DNA of 64,000 nt from Dasyornis broadbenti (taxonomy: Eukaryota > Chordata > Aves > Passeriformes > Dasyornithidae). The position numbers and the translations under genes were made by a program. Location of the stretch: the NCBI GenBank assembly GCA_013397935.1, contig VZRN01001305.1:2517976-2581975 (forward strand), written 5' to 3'. The notes beneath the pieces are model-generated. The model was given only the letters and a program-made list of their open reading frames with translations, was not told the DNA's origin and did not search any database. Shown in pieces: positions 1-13,590 of this stretch (within the stretch, counting starts at the first letter, position 1; every line of letters starts with the position of its first letter).

Positions 1-3000
1 CTCCAATTTTTCTGCACACGGCCTGTTGGGTTACTGATTCATACAGCATTTCCTTTAGGTTGTCGTTTTGTTCCCGCATGCTTAGGATGCCCAGTTTTCT
101 CATTAACATCAAAAGGAATAAAAATAACCACCAATTTCTTTAGTTGAATTAAGTGATACATACTAGTGTCCCTGGCATCAATGGCTGTTCTCCAGGGACC
201 AGAGTCGATATTTCTTCAGTTTAGCTGTTCACTGTACTCTGAAAACAAATTCTTTTGTTTTCAGTTTTCTTTTTCTTCTTAGGTTGAAACAAAATACCTT
301 TATACTTATCACCAATATCTCCCAAGACTTAGGGAAAATTAGCAAGGTTATAAAATCTACAGTGTATGTGGTTTGCTGTTGCAGCTGCACTTTAAAGGAA
401 AAGTAATATACGCACTTGTCCTTCTTAGAAAAGCATCTATAAATCAGCACTCTTTGAAAAGTTCCTGATGCCTAGCACAATTTCTATATGTTACCGTCAA
501 AATGTGGGCATTCCATTTTTATCACTTCAATCAATTTAAACAGCCTTGCCAAGATCTGAGTGGTCTCTGCTCCAACCTTTTTCCTTACAACATTCTCTGA
601 CCTCGTCTCTTTCCTCTAAGTGTCTGAGAAATGGGGTACCTGAGAGGTGCAGAGTCCCCACAGTGTCTCAGTGCCTTTGTAAGGTCAACTGTCTGTATGG
701 CAAGGGTGAGCATGACCTGGCTGGATGTCCTGCATCCTGAAGAGTGCCCCCATGGCTGGTGGGGCTGAAGACCATCATGTCTTCAGTAGGGATGAGATTG
801 TCTCCTTCTGAGTGCCTCTGGAGGCTTCATGTCTTCATTGGAGAGCGTGCATCTCTGTGTCCATCCATCTCACTGGAATGAGTCATTCCAGTGCTGGAAT
901 AATTGTTTATCCAACCCTCTTCAGCTCAGTTAAGGGGTTAAGGGCATGCTTCAAATGCAGCACATTACTGCCTTCTTGCAGTACTAAGAAAGAAGAGAAA
1001 CTTAAAGCAAATGAGAAGGGTTTATGTTAACTCTGTTGCCAAGGAGTTTTTCTTAAATTCTCACCTTCCATAATATCTGAGTAAAAATAATATTGAATCT
1101 ATTAAATCTTCAAGTTTCTTACTTTTTCTTCATCAACACTAGGATGAAATAGTTTACAGTCACCAGAAATGCACACGAGTGAGGCAGAGATATTAGTTAC
1201 TCTTGTCCTTCCATGCCCTGTCCCCTGTGTTTCTTAATCTGCATGTGCAAATTAAACTGAAATTAAACTCTTAATTCATCACCATGTTGTGGTGACAGCA
1301 GGCAGGATCAGAACACTTTAAAAACACGTAGCACCACATTAACATCAGAAACAGATTCTTCCCCAGAGAGGAGAGAAGATTTTAAAGAATGCAGAAAGAT
1401 GCCACAGGGCTGTAATCCCTCTCACTGCACAGAAAACAAGTGATTGTTGTTGAAACACTCAGAAGGGGAGGTGGGTCCAATAATCTGCAGAACATATGTA
1501 GGATAAGGCTTTTCCACTGGAGATGAGAACTTGAAATAAACAACATTAGAGAAAAGAAACAACAACATGGCAAAAGAAAAAAGAGAGGAAAGATGTTGTA
1601 TGTTAATAACTCAACGTGACTGCCCAGAGAAGTGAACTGCTCCAAGGACCATCCCTCTGGATGCAGATCATCTTTGCTACAGAGGGCTGCAGACTCTTCC
1701 CATGTCCCCATGCTCTCTAAGCTTGCCATGGTATGCTTTTGGAGGGGTTTGAGCTGTCTCCTGGTCCCTTCATGGAATACTAGCAGGTATTACAGGATTG
1801 GTGAGGGCCATTTTTGAAGATGGCCTGTGGTCCTGATTTAGTAAAGCTTTTAAACACACGCTTAAGGGATTTGCTGATTTGGATGCTGCGCTCTCTGCTG
1901 GCTCCCTCCACTTCTTCTGGCTTGCTGATTGTTTGGCTCTGCAAGTGCTTTAGGATGCTCCTGCCATCGAAAGCTGGGCCCCTCCTCTCTGCCGCGTTGG
2001 AAGGGGGGCAGGCATGCTAGCCTTGCCTCAGCAGGTAGGTGTTTTCTCTATTAATTTGTGGTGGGAGATGAGCTGGCTGACCCCACGCTCATCCCAGCAG
2101 CTAGGAGCATGCTGTAGCATGTGGGGCCACACCACATTGTCCTGCTGACAGTCCCATAGAGTGTGGTCCTCAGCCTTCTGCCTGCCATGTGCCTGCCTGC
2201 CAGTGGCACTGGTCTCCAGGAGGTGACCTCGCATCCCATGGACTCTGCTCCAGTTCTGTCACCTCCTGCTCCGAACAACCTCATGTTGCAGAGGGTCCTC
2301 TGCAGGCTGTGCCTTCTTTGGGTGGCAGGGAGGAAAGGCATGGGAAAAGGCTCCACTGAAGTGGTTGTACTTTAGAGACATTTCTGCCTTAACCTTATTG
2401 TATTTGGAGGGGGTTGTCTTTCCCATGACGGGGGCAGGAATGAGATTTAAAAGCCTTTGCAAGTATGGAGGTTTTCCACCAGGTTTGAGGAGCTTTGTAA
2501 AGGACAGACTCAGGACTTCTGTTAAATCAAGCCTCAGATTTGGATTTTCAACGAAATGGTGCTGGGGCAGGGCAGACAATACAGGGTTAAGTGCTGCAGC
2601 TGGACAGTGTTGCCCTGCACAGTTCTGAATTGGAAAAAGAGCGTAGCAGAAAGAAAGCTATGCCTGACAGTACTCTGGAAACCAACATTTCTGCTAATTC
2701 ACCTGCAAGAAGCAAACCACTTCAAGGGTTTCATTGAAGAAAGAAATATTTTTCCCTTAAGAAGCTTTAAAAGAAAGGGCCCATTTGACAGAAGAGAAAT
2801 CCTGGTGATCCAGCTGAGCAGCGTGCAGTGTACTCAGCAAAAAAAAAAAAAAAAGGAGAAAGAAATGAAAGTGTTAGCAGAGCCTTGATTATTGGTGACA
2901 GAGGAGCATTAGCCAAGTTATAATGGATTGTCAAACTAGGCTCGTGTTTGCTTAGCCTCCCAAGTTCTTTGCACTGAGTCAACATCTAGCCATCTGGGAT

Positions 3001-5860
3001 GGGAGGTGGGGGGAGTAACTTTTTGTTAGAAAAAAATAATGTGAAAATCGGTTGAATTTATGTTTCTATTCTAACGGAAGAAGTGTTTAAAAGGAAAACA
3101 TACCTTTCAGAGTGAAGCATTTGTTTTTGTTCTCTACAAGTGCTTGTTTGAATTCATGTTTCTTAAAGGGCTTGTAGTTAGTAAATCATGGAGGTTTCCC
3201 TTGGTAACATAAAAATAGGTGTGATTGGAAAGTTTGTAGCAAGAAAATAAAACTGCCTTTCACCCACTTGGACTTCACTTGGTGAGATATTTGTAAACCC
3301 GGGTTGACTTAAAAGTACATTTCTTTAAGAAAAAAGCCCCATTAAGACAGAAATTTTCCAGGAAGACACATAGAACTTGCAGCAACAACACCATGAATCA
3401 TATGTCCACCCAAGGACACAGCCGTTCCCAAGCGGTGGTGCTTATTGATGAGGGAAACACAAAACACTTGAGTATGAAAGCACGAACAGCTTGGAAAGCA
3501 AAGATAGATTTTCTGTACCAAATGTAATTTAATTTTCCAGTCTTGTCCTTCTGCATACTAATTCAGTCACTTCTTACATTTAGGATGCCTTGGCTTTGAT
3601 AGGCATAGCCATGGTGACCTCTTGCATTTGTGTCTGAAAAGAATTGTGCTCAGCTTTATATACACTGCAACCTGTGCTAGTCAAAAGCCCAGGGGAGCAA
3701 ATGGACAGACAACAGCCAGCTTGGGATGGCTTTGGGTCAGGTCCTTGTGCTAATGAAAAAGGGAACAATACCTCTGAATGCAAAGTTGTGTCTTTGTCCT
3801 GCACTGCTCCCTAAGGGAGCCTGGAATGCTGCCGTTACTTTCACACACTGACGGGAGTGCACAGGCAAGAGGAGGCTGGCACAAACATTGGGATGAAGAT
3901 TGGACTTTAGCCCTTCAGTCTCACTGAGGCTTTTTGAGGGCCAGGGGGTGACCATGGATGACTCTGCAGCTTGGCTGATAGAGACACTCCACTGAAGGTG
4001 CATCTTCTGGTATCTTCAGAGAATTCTGTGCCTGTTGGCTTCATCCGATTAACCACCAAGGGATTTCCTTGAGACTCACTATGCTACTGTATCTGTCTGA
4101 CTTTGAGCAGAAAATCCTATTGGTGACAGAGTCCCAACATTTTGTTTTGGTGTTGTATATGTGGGCAGATTTAGTAACTTGCAAAATTCAGTACATCATA
4201 ATCAGTTTCTGGGTCACTAAAGAGACTTGGCAAACTTTTGGTGTACTTTGTGGTGTGGTTTTTTTTTGTTCTAAGTCAAACCAGAGTGAGAGCCTTGACT
4301 TCGAGTGTTCTGATTTATTTCATCTGTTTTTAGAAGATATCTTTGGTTTTGTTGCACACAGGAAAAAGGAGACCCTGGTGGAAAGTTGCACTCATAAAAC
4401 AACAAGAAAGAAGAAGAAACAATTGCGAAACAGGAATATTTGAAGACATGGTATGTCAGTCATTTAATTTTCATTCAAATTAAACTATTTTTTCAGTAAT
4501 ATACTCTTTCTCATTCTGCTACCCTAATAAAAAAGGTTTATTCAGCAAGGGTTAACTTTCTCTTGTGCACAAGGATCTAATTCATTTAAATCCCTGTTGA
4601 GTTTTTAGCTCACAAATGAAGTGTTATGTGGTTATGCTGGAGCACTTGGCATTGGGTGAATTTTTCCCATAGAAACGTTGTCTTACTGGACATGTGCAAA
4701 GCCTGTCCACCTCGCTGTGGCTGTGGAGTAGCAGGCAGCGCTGTAAGCAGCCCAGATGTGGATGGAGCAGTCCAGGTCCATGTGCAGTGACCTTCCTGCC
4801 GCTGGGGAGGACAGTGCATTTTGCTGGGTAGATGTCCTGACCCTCTGTATTTTCCGAACTCTACTATGGAGCTTACAGATCTCACAGATCTGGGAAGACT
4901 AAGAAAATGCTTGTGAAATTTAAACAAAACTGAGCATCTTCATGTGCTGTGGGTGGGGTCTTCGGTGCATGCAGATTGCTTTTGGTAGCTGCAGGGACTT
5001 TATGCTGTGAAGTATTTTAGAGTGATGACGCTCAAGACTAGGATTGTAGTTCCAATGTATGGATAACAGAGATTCAAGGGTAATACCAAGCCTAGGCCTG
5101 TTTTGTAACACACATTTGCTGTAACTGAAGATGCAAAGTTGGCGTTTGCATTTGTCATGTTGAGTCCTACCCCTATACATGACATAATGACAGAAACATA
5201 AACAATTCTGTAATGACAAGGGTGTATGTGGGCTTCTTCTTGTGAAAATACACATTATTGTAAACTCATCCCATGGAGGGAGAAGAGGGCAGACACAAAT
5301 TCTTCATATACCAATGCTGGGCTGGTTTTAATTTACCAGGCCTTCTTTGTACTCTTTTGGCAAGGTAAAAGTCTTTGTATGGTTGAAAATATAAATTGCA
5401 CATCAGAAAAGGCTTTTTTTACAATGCCAAACTAGCATAAAAGAGACTTGGTGTAGAGAAGGCCAGACTTATTGTTTGCCTTTCTTTGGCCTTTTCTCAT
5501 CAACACAAACCAGCTTGTTGTGAAACTTTATCAGCATATGGACTGGAGTTATAATTTGGTTTGGACTGTTCGTTTTTTGGAAGGAAGTGTTAATGCTCCC
5601 AAAAGAGAGTGACTTTCACAGGGTGTTGAAGCAACATAATGCTTGTCTTCTATGATGTTCTTTATAAGTGTGCAGTTGGGTATTTACAGTATCTGTGCTT
5701 ATCAAATATCTCTTGATTGGGAAATTTTTGCCTTCATGGTTGTACTACAGGCAAAGGAAGTCTTTAAAGATGTTATGTTAGAAAAAAAGTTAAAACGCAT
5801 CCTAGTTTGTAAAGTCAATAGAAATCTTTCTTCTGGTTGAATTTTCAGTGCTGAATGTTA
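1..5860. other. unique noncoding DNA, no gene seen
   Basis: No coding region, RNA gene or named repeat could be supported here. Open frames are short, lie on both strands and overlap each other, as expected by chance. The stretch is mildly AT-rich. A 15-base A run sits at about 2,840-2,854. Segments around 1,950-2,320 and 4,680-4,830 are locally richer in G and C but have few CpG dinucleotides and no promoter-like motif I could defend. Confidence 0.55.
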
Positions 5861-5865
5861 AATAA

Positions 5866-5950
5866 TTAAGACAAGGTGGTGTTAGGTCATAGGTTGGACT
5901 CAGTAATCTCAAAGGTCTTTTCCAACCTAGTTGATTCTGCGATTCTGTGA
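5866..5950 (+). mobile_element. CR1 LINE 3' end fragment
   Basis: The segment carries the words typical of the 3' untranslated end of avian CR1 elements, in sense orientation: 'aggttggactcagtaatctc', then 'aaaggtcttttccaacct', then 'gattctgcgattctgtga' as the terminal octamer-type repeat. CR1 is the dominant LINE of birds and other sauropsids. Copies are usually cut off at the 5' side, and this one keeps only about 85 bases, so it has no coding capacity. The sharp right edge at 5,950 fits the natural 3' terminus. Divergence suggests an old copy. Confidence 0.85.
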
Positions 5951-7270
5951 AGATTAAGAGACAGTGTTTCGTGAGAGTGTTAGGGTGGGTTCCATGTTCA
6001 TTGCACATTCATTTGAATACTCAATAAGCTGAATTTAGCCTGAAAACCTATCCAGAAGCGTGATGAAGATTTAATTCTCAGGGGTAACATTGCATGCAGG
6101 AAGACAAAAGTAAATGACAGGAGTAAAAATTACATCTGGTTTTGACCAGATAGTCCTGTGTTTACAGCTAGACACCCATCTTACTTGCATTTTCATGTGT
6201 TTTGTTTTCAGTGTTAACTTGAAAGAATATGACTCATGCAGAGGGCAAAGATCGAGGTAATTTTCCTGACACTGAATATTTTACTGTAGGATTCACAGAC
6301 CACTTACCCTCAGCAGTAGGAAAATCTTTTCATTGCCTTTAGGCTGTTGTGTTGTGAAAGGTTGCAGTATAACATGTGTGTCCTACTTCCTGATTTCTCC
6401 ATGGAGTAATCAAAAATGTCCTTGAAAATTTAGAATTCTCCCTTTTCATTGTCACAGTACTTTGGAGTACTTGATGACTCCTTGATAAATCTCTGACCCT
6501 CCCCCCCTTACTGATAAATTACCAATGTTTGACATAAAAGTACACCTTAACTGTTACCTGAACTTTTGATTTCAATATTAGACTATAGAAAAAACAGGAG
6601 TGAGGCTTTAGAATTGGAGCATAAAAATAAGGAATAGAAAATGCTTTGACTTTTGTCATTATATGTGATATATGACAATATTCACCTGTTTCAACTTCTT
6701 CCTGTACAGTGGAAACGAAGTCTCTGCTAAGTGGGCAAATGTTCCTGAGTTATGTAAGATCAAAACCTGTTACAAAAATGAGTGGCAGCAAGTGGCCTGA
6801 CATTAAACTATACTATTGATGACAAAGAGGGTGCATCTAGTTTTCCTTCTGCAAAAGCTAGCTGCAAAGTGGTGTGCTATTTTAGCCACTAAAAGCTTCT
6901 CTAAGCATGGCTTGTCATAGAATTATTCTTATTTTCAAGTTGCATTCTCTTCTGAAACAGACTTATATGTAGATGAACCTCATTGGCTAGGGCTATGTAC
7001 ACCCAGCTCTATCAGTCCTTCAGTGCTCAGCATCTCTACACCTGACTTGTAGGCTCCTAGCACTGGAGACAGAAAAAAGAAATCCAGCTTAGAGACCCAA
7101 GTTCCATATTCAGTGAATAAGCAGAAATCAGTGTATAAGAATAGGATAAGTTATTGCAAAATGTTGTCCATAAATGTCAGTAATGAGAATTGCTAAGAAC
7201 TACAAAGAAATAACATAAATACAAACCATGTAGTAGATGGAAAACAGAGATACTCTATAGACATATTCAG
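5951..7270. other. unique noncoding DNA
   Basis: This AT-rich stretch has no open frame longer than about 60 codons and no repeat that I recognise. It lies between two CR1 fragments, so older decayed repeat sequence could be present but is not visible by eye. Confidence 0.5.
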
Positions 7271-7277
7271 AAGATTA

Positions 7278-7380
7278 GATTTTGGAACAGGCTTTATTGG
7301 GAAGTAGCCGAATTGCTGTCACTGAGGTCTTTTGAGAAGAGATTAGACAGAATCTAGGAAGGACAGTCTGGGCACCTTGG
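7278..7380 (+). mobile_element. probable degraded CR1 LINE fragment
   Basis: The words 'ggaacaggctttattgggaa', 'tcactgaggtcttttgagaa' and 'gattagacag' follow in the order seen in the CR1 3' region, where a 'ggaacaggctgcccagggaa'-type word is followed by 'ggaggt(g/t)ttcaag' and 'ttagaca'. Several substitutions and the lack of an octamer end make it an old internal piece. The family call is an inference from word order. Confidence 0.5.
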
Positions 7381-7414
7381 ACCTTGAGTCAAAAAAAGAC
7401 AGCACATATTTCAT

Positions 7415-7500
7415 GGGATGAAATCATTGAAATGTCGTGCTGGAAAAGATTTCGAAAGATTAATTTATTTAGTCCTGCTATGGACATACTGACAACATGG
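7415..7500 (-). mobile_element. probable degraded CR1 LINE 3' fragment, inverted
   Basis: Read on the plus strand, this contains 'atcattgaaatgtcgtgctg', 'gaaaagatttcgaaagatta' and 'tagtcctgctatggacat'. That resembles the reverse complement of a CR1 3' end ('tcatagaatgg...ttggaaaagacctt...agatcat...gtcc...ctgctatgga'). It lies only about 35 bases from a CR1-like piece in the opposite orientation, so the two are separate insertions or one rearranged copy. Confidence 0.45.
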
Positions 7501-10500
7501 TTGCAGTAAGGATTGGCTCCAGCTATTTTGTGAACATGCTGATATTAGAAATCCATGAGCAATTCAAAATAATTGTGATGGTTTTGAAACCAAATATTGA
7601 GTTTTGGTTTTCTTTTGAGCTAAAAGACTAATACACCATGTATTAGTGGTAGACCTCTTGCTGTACTGCGCCTTGTGACATTTGGTGTCTCTAAACCAGG
7701 GAGGAGAATGCTGTCTTGCTGATCTATTATGTGAACAATAAATATTAATATACATTTAAAAAATTACCAAACTTATGTCTACAAAGGTATAATTGCAGGC
7801 TGGACTGTCCTCAGCTAGTTGTTATAGCCAAAATGTCCCGTTGCATCCCTTTTAAAATTAGTGTATTTCTTTTTTGGCTGTGTGCTTCAGATGAGTTCCA
7901 CATGCACTCCAGATTTAACAAATTCATCATTAGTGTCTTACTAACACTTGAAATTGCTTCACAGTTAGGTTCAGGATTCTCATTTGTTTTTCATAGCATG
8001 GATCACATTTTAATACAGAGTATTTGTGTATCTCTCCTCTTCCCATTCTGCAGTTGTGAAACACCCTTGTGGTGTGGATAGTTATTACATCCATGGAAAA
8101 GTGAAGTTAGGAAAGTATTTCATGCAACTTTAGCTTCATAACAGTTTAATAGCTGGGACTGGGGAGAGCCAGCTCTGTGTGACTGGCCAGTTCTCCACTG
8201 CAGGCCATTTCTGAGAACATCTGACAATATCGTTTTATAGTATTTCACTTTTCCCTTGTCTGAGTTCATTATTGGTTGTGTCTAAGGATTCTGCCTTCCT
8301 TGAGAGCTCTGTCTCTTTCCATCTCTCTTTTCCTCTCTGCTGACAAGACCAAAGCTAGAAAGCAGTGTGAAAGGCAGCACCCTCCAAGTCCCAAGTTACA
8401 GACACTGTGTGTGAGTCCAGGGGCAAGAGGAGAGAAACCACAGGCCAGTAGAGACTTTTCTTCCAGGAAACTGGAAGAAGGTCTGGTCAAGTATTTCTTC
8501 ACTATCCCTGTTTTTTGAAAAAGGATTTAATTTTCAGCCAAACACCTATCTCTAAGGAAACTGGTTGTTTTTTCTGGAAGTTGCCAGTACAAAGCTGGGG
8601 CTGTACCTCAGCCTGTACTGTAGTCCTGTGTGCACCCCCAAGAGATGTTGGTGAAGGAAGATGCACAGCAGGAGAAGTCTCTGGGGCATTCTTCCTCTGA
8701 GAAACCTCAGGCTGGCCACAGCTGTGTTATGTAGCCCTAGAGGATTTTCAGAGGTGTGTAGGGACCTCCCTCTTCCTTTCCCTAGTTTATTCTAGTGGGT
8801 TTTCCACGCTTTTGGAGACGACTGGCAAAATGGGAGACTCCCTCCATGCCCCTTTAGAGCCATTTTCTTGGCTCTTCTCATTAAAATATGCTAGCCAGGA
8901 TTAATACATTTTAATAAGTCAATTTAACCCATGGCTTTTTTATGTTAATTTAATGTTTCTCTCATTGTTTGTGATCAGAAAGACTCTGAGGATAGCTCAA
9001 GGGATTAAACTGACCAAGTTTATTTTGTTTGGTCATTAGGATTGTACAGAACACAATACAAATATGTACATTACCAATCCAAATTAAGTGCTCTGTTGCA
9101 ATGATTACAACAACAGGAATTGAGTAAGGTCTGGCAGATATATTGCTGGATTTGTATTTGTACACACTTATTTACAATAAGCTATTGTCACAGACAGATA
9201 ACAGCACTGGGTGGATGACTGGCCTGGCCCCAGAGAGCATTTCTCCTGTCTCTGTGTTGTTAAAGCCCTCAGAAGCCCAGGAGCATCCCTGCATGCCTTG
9301 TACCAGGGCATCCTTAAGCAAAGATGTGCTGCCAGCTCTACTTCAGCATGAGGCACTGGGGAGCACCACCAGGCCACTGTCAGGTGAGGCATCTCTCATG
9401 CAAATATAGTTCACAAGCATGCTGTTTAATTGGAATATAAAACATTATGGACACTGGCTAAAAATACACCATTTTGACCAATATGATAGAGAGTTTGTAT
9501 TGGGATGTCTTGCTCCCCCAGTCTTTCATAAAATCCCTATAGAAGCTAAAAGTAAAGTTTCTCTTGGAGGTGTGATGTGAGGGGGAAAAAGCATCCTGCA
9601 TTTCAGCTATTCTTTAATGAAATCTCATATGTGGCTATTACAAGAGGAGACGGCATTGTGCGGTAGAAGGTTCTTAGAAGGCCAAAGCCACTGTGAAAAT
9701 CTGTTTCAGTACTAACATGGAAACATGCATTTAGTTGCTCAATGGTTACTCACCAGTTCTGAAAAAAACAGGAATTGTTTCCAGGTTCAAATTAGACAAA
9801 ACAATGTGTGCTCTGTGACACACTGGATCTCAATTTTATGGCAAGAACCTCCAGTTTCTTTGGCAGTTCAAAGCAGAGCTCTCCAGTGCACTGAAAATTT
9901 TGTGGCAGCTCGGTAAACATTCCCAAACTCTGGAATATATTGAACAGCGAGTTATTTGATTACACATATTAAGTGGATTGAAATTGCTCCTTGTATATAG
10001 CTTAAATGAGGCTTGATCTGGGGTTTTGGCATGGTGAAAATGGAAGGAGCTTGAGACAGAGAAGGGAAGCTCTTCTGTATATGTTCAAGCCAGAGGACTT
10101 GGAAGAGGGGTTTGGGGCATTTAATGAATACAAACTCCCCCTATTTTTCCTACATTTGCCGTGAGCACTTGCTTTGTCTGCTGGATGATGGGTGGGTGGG
10201 AAGTGTAGGGTGTGCTCTGGGTGATCTGGAAGATGAGCAAGTGGTCTGCAGAAACAACCGGTTTGGCCCAGGCATGTCAGACCCGGACGGGGCTGTTCTG
10301 CTTGGATGGAGCTCTTCTGGGGATACTGCTGCACATAAGGTAAGGTAGTCATTGAAACAGCTTCTGGGCAGTGTTTGCTAACATTGATACTCAAAATGAC
10401 AAATACGTTGAAAGCTGAAATCTGAGTTGAAATGGTTTTCCTCTCTCTTTTGGACCAAGTGGGTTTTTTAGATGATAACTGGCATACCAGCCAGTGCAAT

Positions 10501-13075
10501 TCCAGGGCAAAGAAGCTTCAAATCCAAGCATTTTAAGTGACCTTCCTGTCACATAACTCAGTGCCATCAATGGCTTATCTGAACCTTTTGTTGAGGTCTG
10601 TAACTGGAGACAAGACCATTTCCAAACTTAATATATTTCACGTGATTAGAAGCAGGGTCCAAAAAAATCTCCTCTTCTCCACAGTCAGATAAGGAGAGGA
10701 TGAAGATAAAACTAGTCCAAGCATTATCTCAAACTAAAGAATACTTTGCTTTTGTTTAATAATGAGACTATATTTTGTAAGGCAGACTAAGGGAACAAAG
10801 GTAGTCATGAGTAACTGTGGAAGTGCAAAGAAGTGTGTCTGCAGTTGAAGAGTAGCTGGATAATGTCCATCTCATAATAGTCCAAGATATGGCAGAGGAA
10901 ATTGCAAGTCTGGTAGAAAGGATTTTTAATAACCTATGAACTCCAAGGCAGCACTTTATGGTTGGGGGGATAATGCCCGTAACACCCTCTGTTCCAGTAA
11001 GGGAAAAATAATCTGGGCAGCTCATTAGTGTCACCTCAGTAGTATGCAGAGATTTGAAACAATAGAGAACAAAGACAGAAAGGCAAGTGGAGAATGCAAA
11101 AATTAAAAGCAACAGGAGCTTTTCAGAGGTGAATTGTACCAGGTTAGATGATATTTCTCTTTTACAAGGTAATTCCTCCTCAAAGGAAGTGAAGTGTAGA
11201 GATTCAATCTAGCAGGGTTTCAGTGCCACTGAGCTGTGCAGGAGTCTGAAATAACCTGAGGGAGATGGGATTTTGTAGGCAGACTCTGAAGTGGTAGGGA
11301 ACAAGTTAAAGAAAAAGCTACAGAGCTGCCACCTGAAAGGGCAAGGGTTGAGCTAGAGAAGAGAGCCATGGCATTCCTCCTATAGCATCTGGAAAATGTT
11401 CCTGTTTAATAGTGCCATTGATAACTTTGTCACCAGAAGTCACAGCATGCTAAAGTGCAAGCTGAGGAAACCAGCTGTGACTTGTTTTCTGCTGAAGGAA
11501 GGTTTGAAATAATATCCCGGCAAAACCAGATGGACCTTCTGGCTGGTGTGTTACCAGCTGGACAAAATATAGCAAGGCGAAGGGCTAGAGGAAGGAAGTT
11601 AACACCTCAGTACACATTCCATGGTGAGACATCCTAATGTAACCTCCTATGCTGAGTAAGTGTTTCTTGCCTTATTACACAGTCTTTAATTAGTTGATCC
11701 CAAGTTATTGTTTCTCATAGCATCTCAACTGAGTTTCATGTAAAGACCGTAAGTTGGCTGAGGCTACTGTGAGAGTTAGAGGTGGACCAGGCAATGTGTT
11801 CTGGGGGACACTTGCTTTTTCTTCTGCACATGTTAAAGGCATGGACTGGATAAAGGGTGTAGAAGAAAGATAATGGTTAATACATATAAACACTGTTGAA
11901 TATCTACATCAGGAACAGGACTTTCTGTCCCTAATGGCAGCACTGCTTAAGCCAAAATTTCCATTTTGGGAAAAAGAATAATAAAGAATTTAAAAAATAT
12001 TTGTGAAATTTTGGAAAAAGTGAAATTTGTGTTTGGGAATGTTTTGATTGCCAAAAAAGTTTGGCTATTCTACCACTTGTTAAAAACCTGATTTTTTAAA
12101 AATTAAAATTTCTAGATGTTTGGAGAGTAGCTTAATAAACACTGGTAAAAATATTTCAATATTAAAAATACAATAATCTATATGCATGCATGTTGGATTT
12201 ATATTGTCTAATTAGTACTTTTTAAAGTTAAATAGAATGATGTTAAAGCATTAAATGGTGTCATGTCTGTATTCTCAGCTCCAGCACGGGAGGTTTTTTA
12301 GAGGCGCTTGTTACAAATTGTTGCTCAGGAGCTATCTCCATTGTTCTGCTCTAGATTGTTGAAAACTACTTTCCAGTGGCTACAACAAGTTAGTGTTGGG
12401 CTGGGGAATGTATTTCCAGAAGTGGTGCAGATTGCTGTTGGGAGAAGTACAGATGTGCATTCCCTCGTGTTTAGACTAAGAAATAGGGAGAGAGGAGATG
12501 TAGGACTCGGTTTTTTCTGTAACCACTGGTGAGTCACTTAGAGAAAGTTTTTTAACTTGGGTCACTCAAATTAACTTACAATTCCAAATTAATGTGTCAG
12601 GCTATGTGGCATATGTTTCAGAGGGCCCAATCAGCCAGTTTACACTGTCTTTGGGAGTAGACATACAAATTTAAAAAAAAACAGATTTAGGTGCTGAACA
12701 TCAGGCATCTGACTTTGAGAAAAAATAATACTACTTTTAATCTGTCTTGCTTTAGTTTCTTCTTAATATGAGATCCCAAGTTACAAACCAAGATTATCTT
12801 GACGTTTTCCTTTGACTTTTTCAAGGAAAAATTCTTGCTGGCTTCTATTCAGCAGAGCTTTGGACGGAGCAAGGGCTGAGAATAGAATGATTAAGCCTCG
12901 GTCAGAACCTCTCTTGCTTCTTTGCGACTTCCAGAACTCCATTCTATGTCACTCAGATGCACCTCCAGCACCAGGAATTAATCATCTGTAGACAGAGAGA
13001 GAGAGTGAAAAGCCATTAGTTTTATAGGAGCTTTTCCCTCTTGAAATTCCATTGCTGTTTGACTCTTTCTGAGAG
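7501..13075. other. unique noncoding DNA
   Basis: No gene or clear repeat was found in this 5.6-kb stretch. The longest open frame in the whole window lies here (10,002-10,499, minus strand, 165 codons). It has no recognisable domain and is rich in Ser, Pro and Leu in a chance-like way. The segment 8,870-9,190 is strongly AT-rich and contains several TAAT homeodomain-type cores, but conservation cannot be judged from one sequence. Confidence 0.5.
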
Positions 13076-13078
13076 ATG

Positions 13079-13112
13079 ATGTTGAAACTGAGGATAAATT
13101 CAGTTTCAACAT
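13079..13112. other. perfect short hairpin (inverted repeat)
   Basis: Arms gttgaaactga (13,081-13,091) and tcagtttcaac (13,100-13,110) are perfect reverse complements around an 8-base loop, ggataaat. Two further pairs (T-A, A-T) extend the stem outwards to 13 bp. The stem is shorter than a typical microRNA precursor. It could be the remnant tip of a miniature transposon or simply chance. Confidence 0.7.
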
Positions 13113-13297
13113 TTTCATATTCTTCGCACTCACTGCCAGGAAAGCGCTCAAATCTAATGCAATAATGGCCTGGACTCCTTTCAACGTTTGCTGTGGTCGT
13201 CACGGCACTGTAATGATCTCAGCTCCATACATCCCGAGTGCTGGATGCAATCTGCTTGGAGAGGCTTCTCTGCAGAGGGCTTAAACTTCAGAAGCAG

Positions 13298-13590
13298 TCA
13301 TAGAATCATAGAAACCCCTGAGCTGGAAGGAACCCACAAGGATCATCAAGTCCAGCTCCTGGCCCTGCAAAGCACCATCCCCAAGAGTCACACCATGTGC
13401 CTGGGAGTGTTGTCCAAACACTTCTTGAGCTCTGTCAGGCTTGGAGCTGTGACCACTTTTCTGTGGAGCCTGTTCCAGTGCCCAGCCACCCTGTGGCTGT
13501 GAGACCTTTTCCTAATATCCAACGCAAACCTCTCCTGACACAGCTTCATGCCATGCCCGCAGGTCTGGTCTGTGAGTTGTACTCACAGGA
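13298..13590 (-). mobile_element. CR1 LINE 3' end, minus strand
   Basis: The left edge 'tcatagaatcatagaa' is the reverse complement of the CR1 octamer terminus. It is followed in order by 'gagctggaaggaaccca', 'aaggatcatcaagtccagct', a block around 13,430-13,500 containing 'gtggagcctgttccagtgcc', and 'cctaatatccaacgcaaacc' with 'ctgacacagcttcatgcc'. This is the usual sequence of the last 300 or so bases of an avian CR1 read backwards. The copy is fairly well preserved, so it is younger than the fragments at 5.9 and 7.3 kb. The 5' limit is uncertain. No reverse-transcriptase coding part is visible. Confidence 0.9.

Noticed and set aside
10002..10499. 165-codon open frame on the minus strand, longest in the window, with a donor-like 'aaggtaagg' near 10,338 on the opposite strand
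   Set aside because: It has no recognisable domain, its composition is chance-like, and the opposite strand is also partly open. There is no supporting splice acceptor pattern or promoter.
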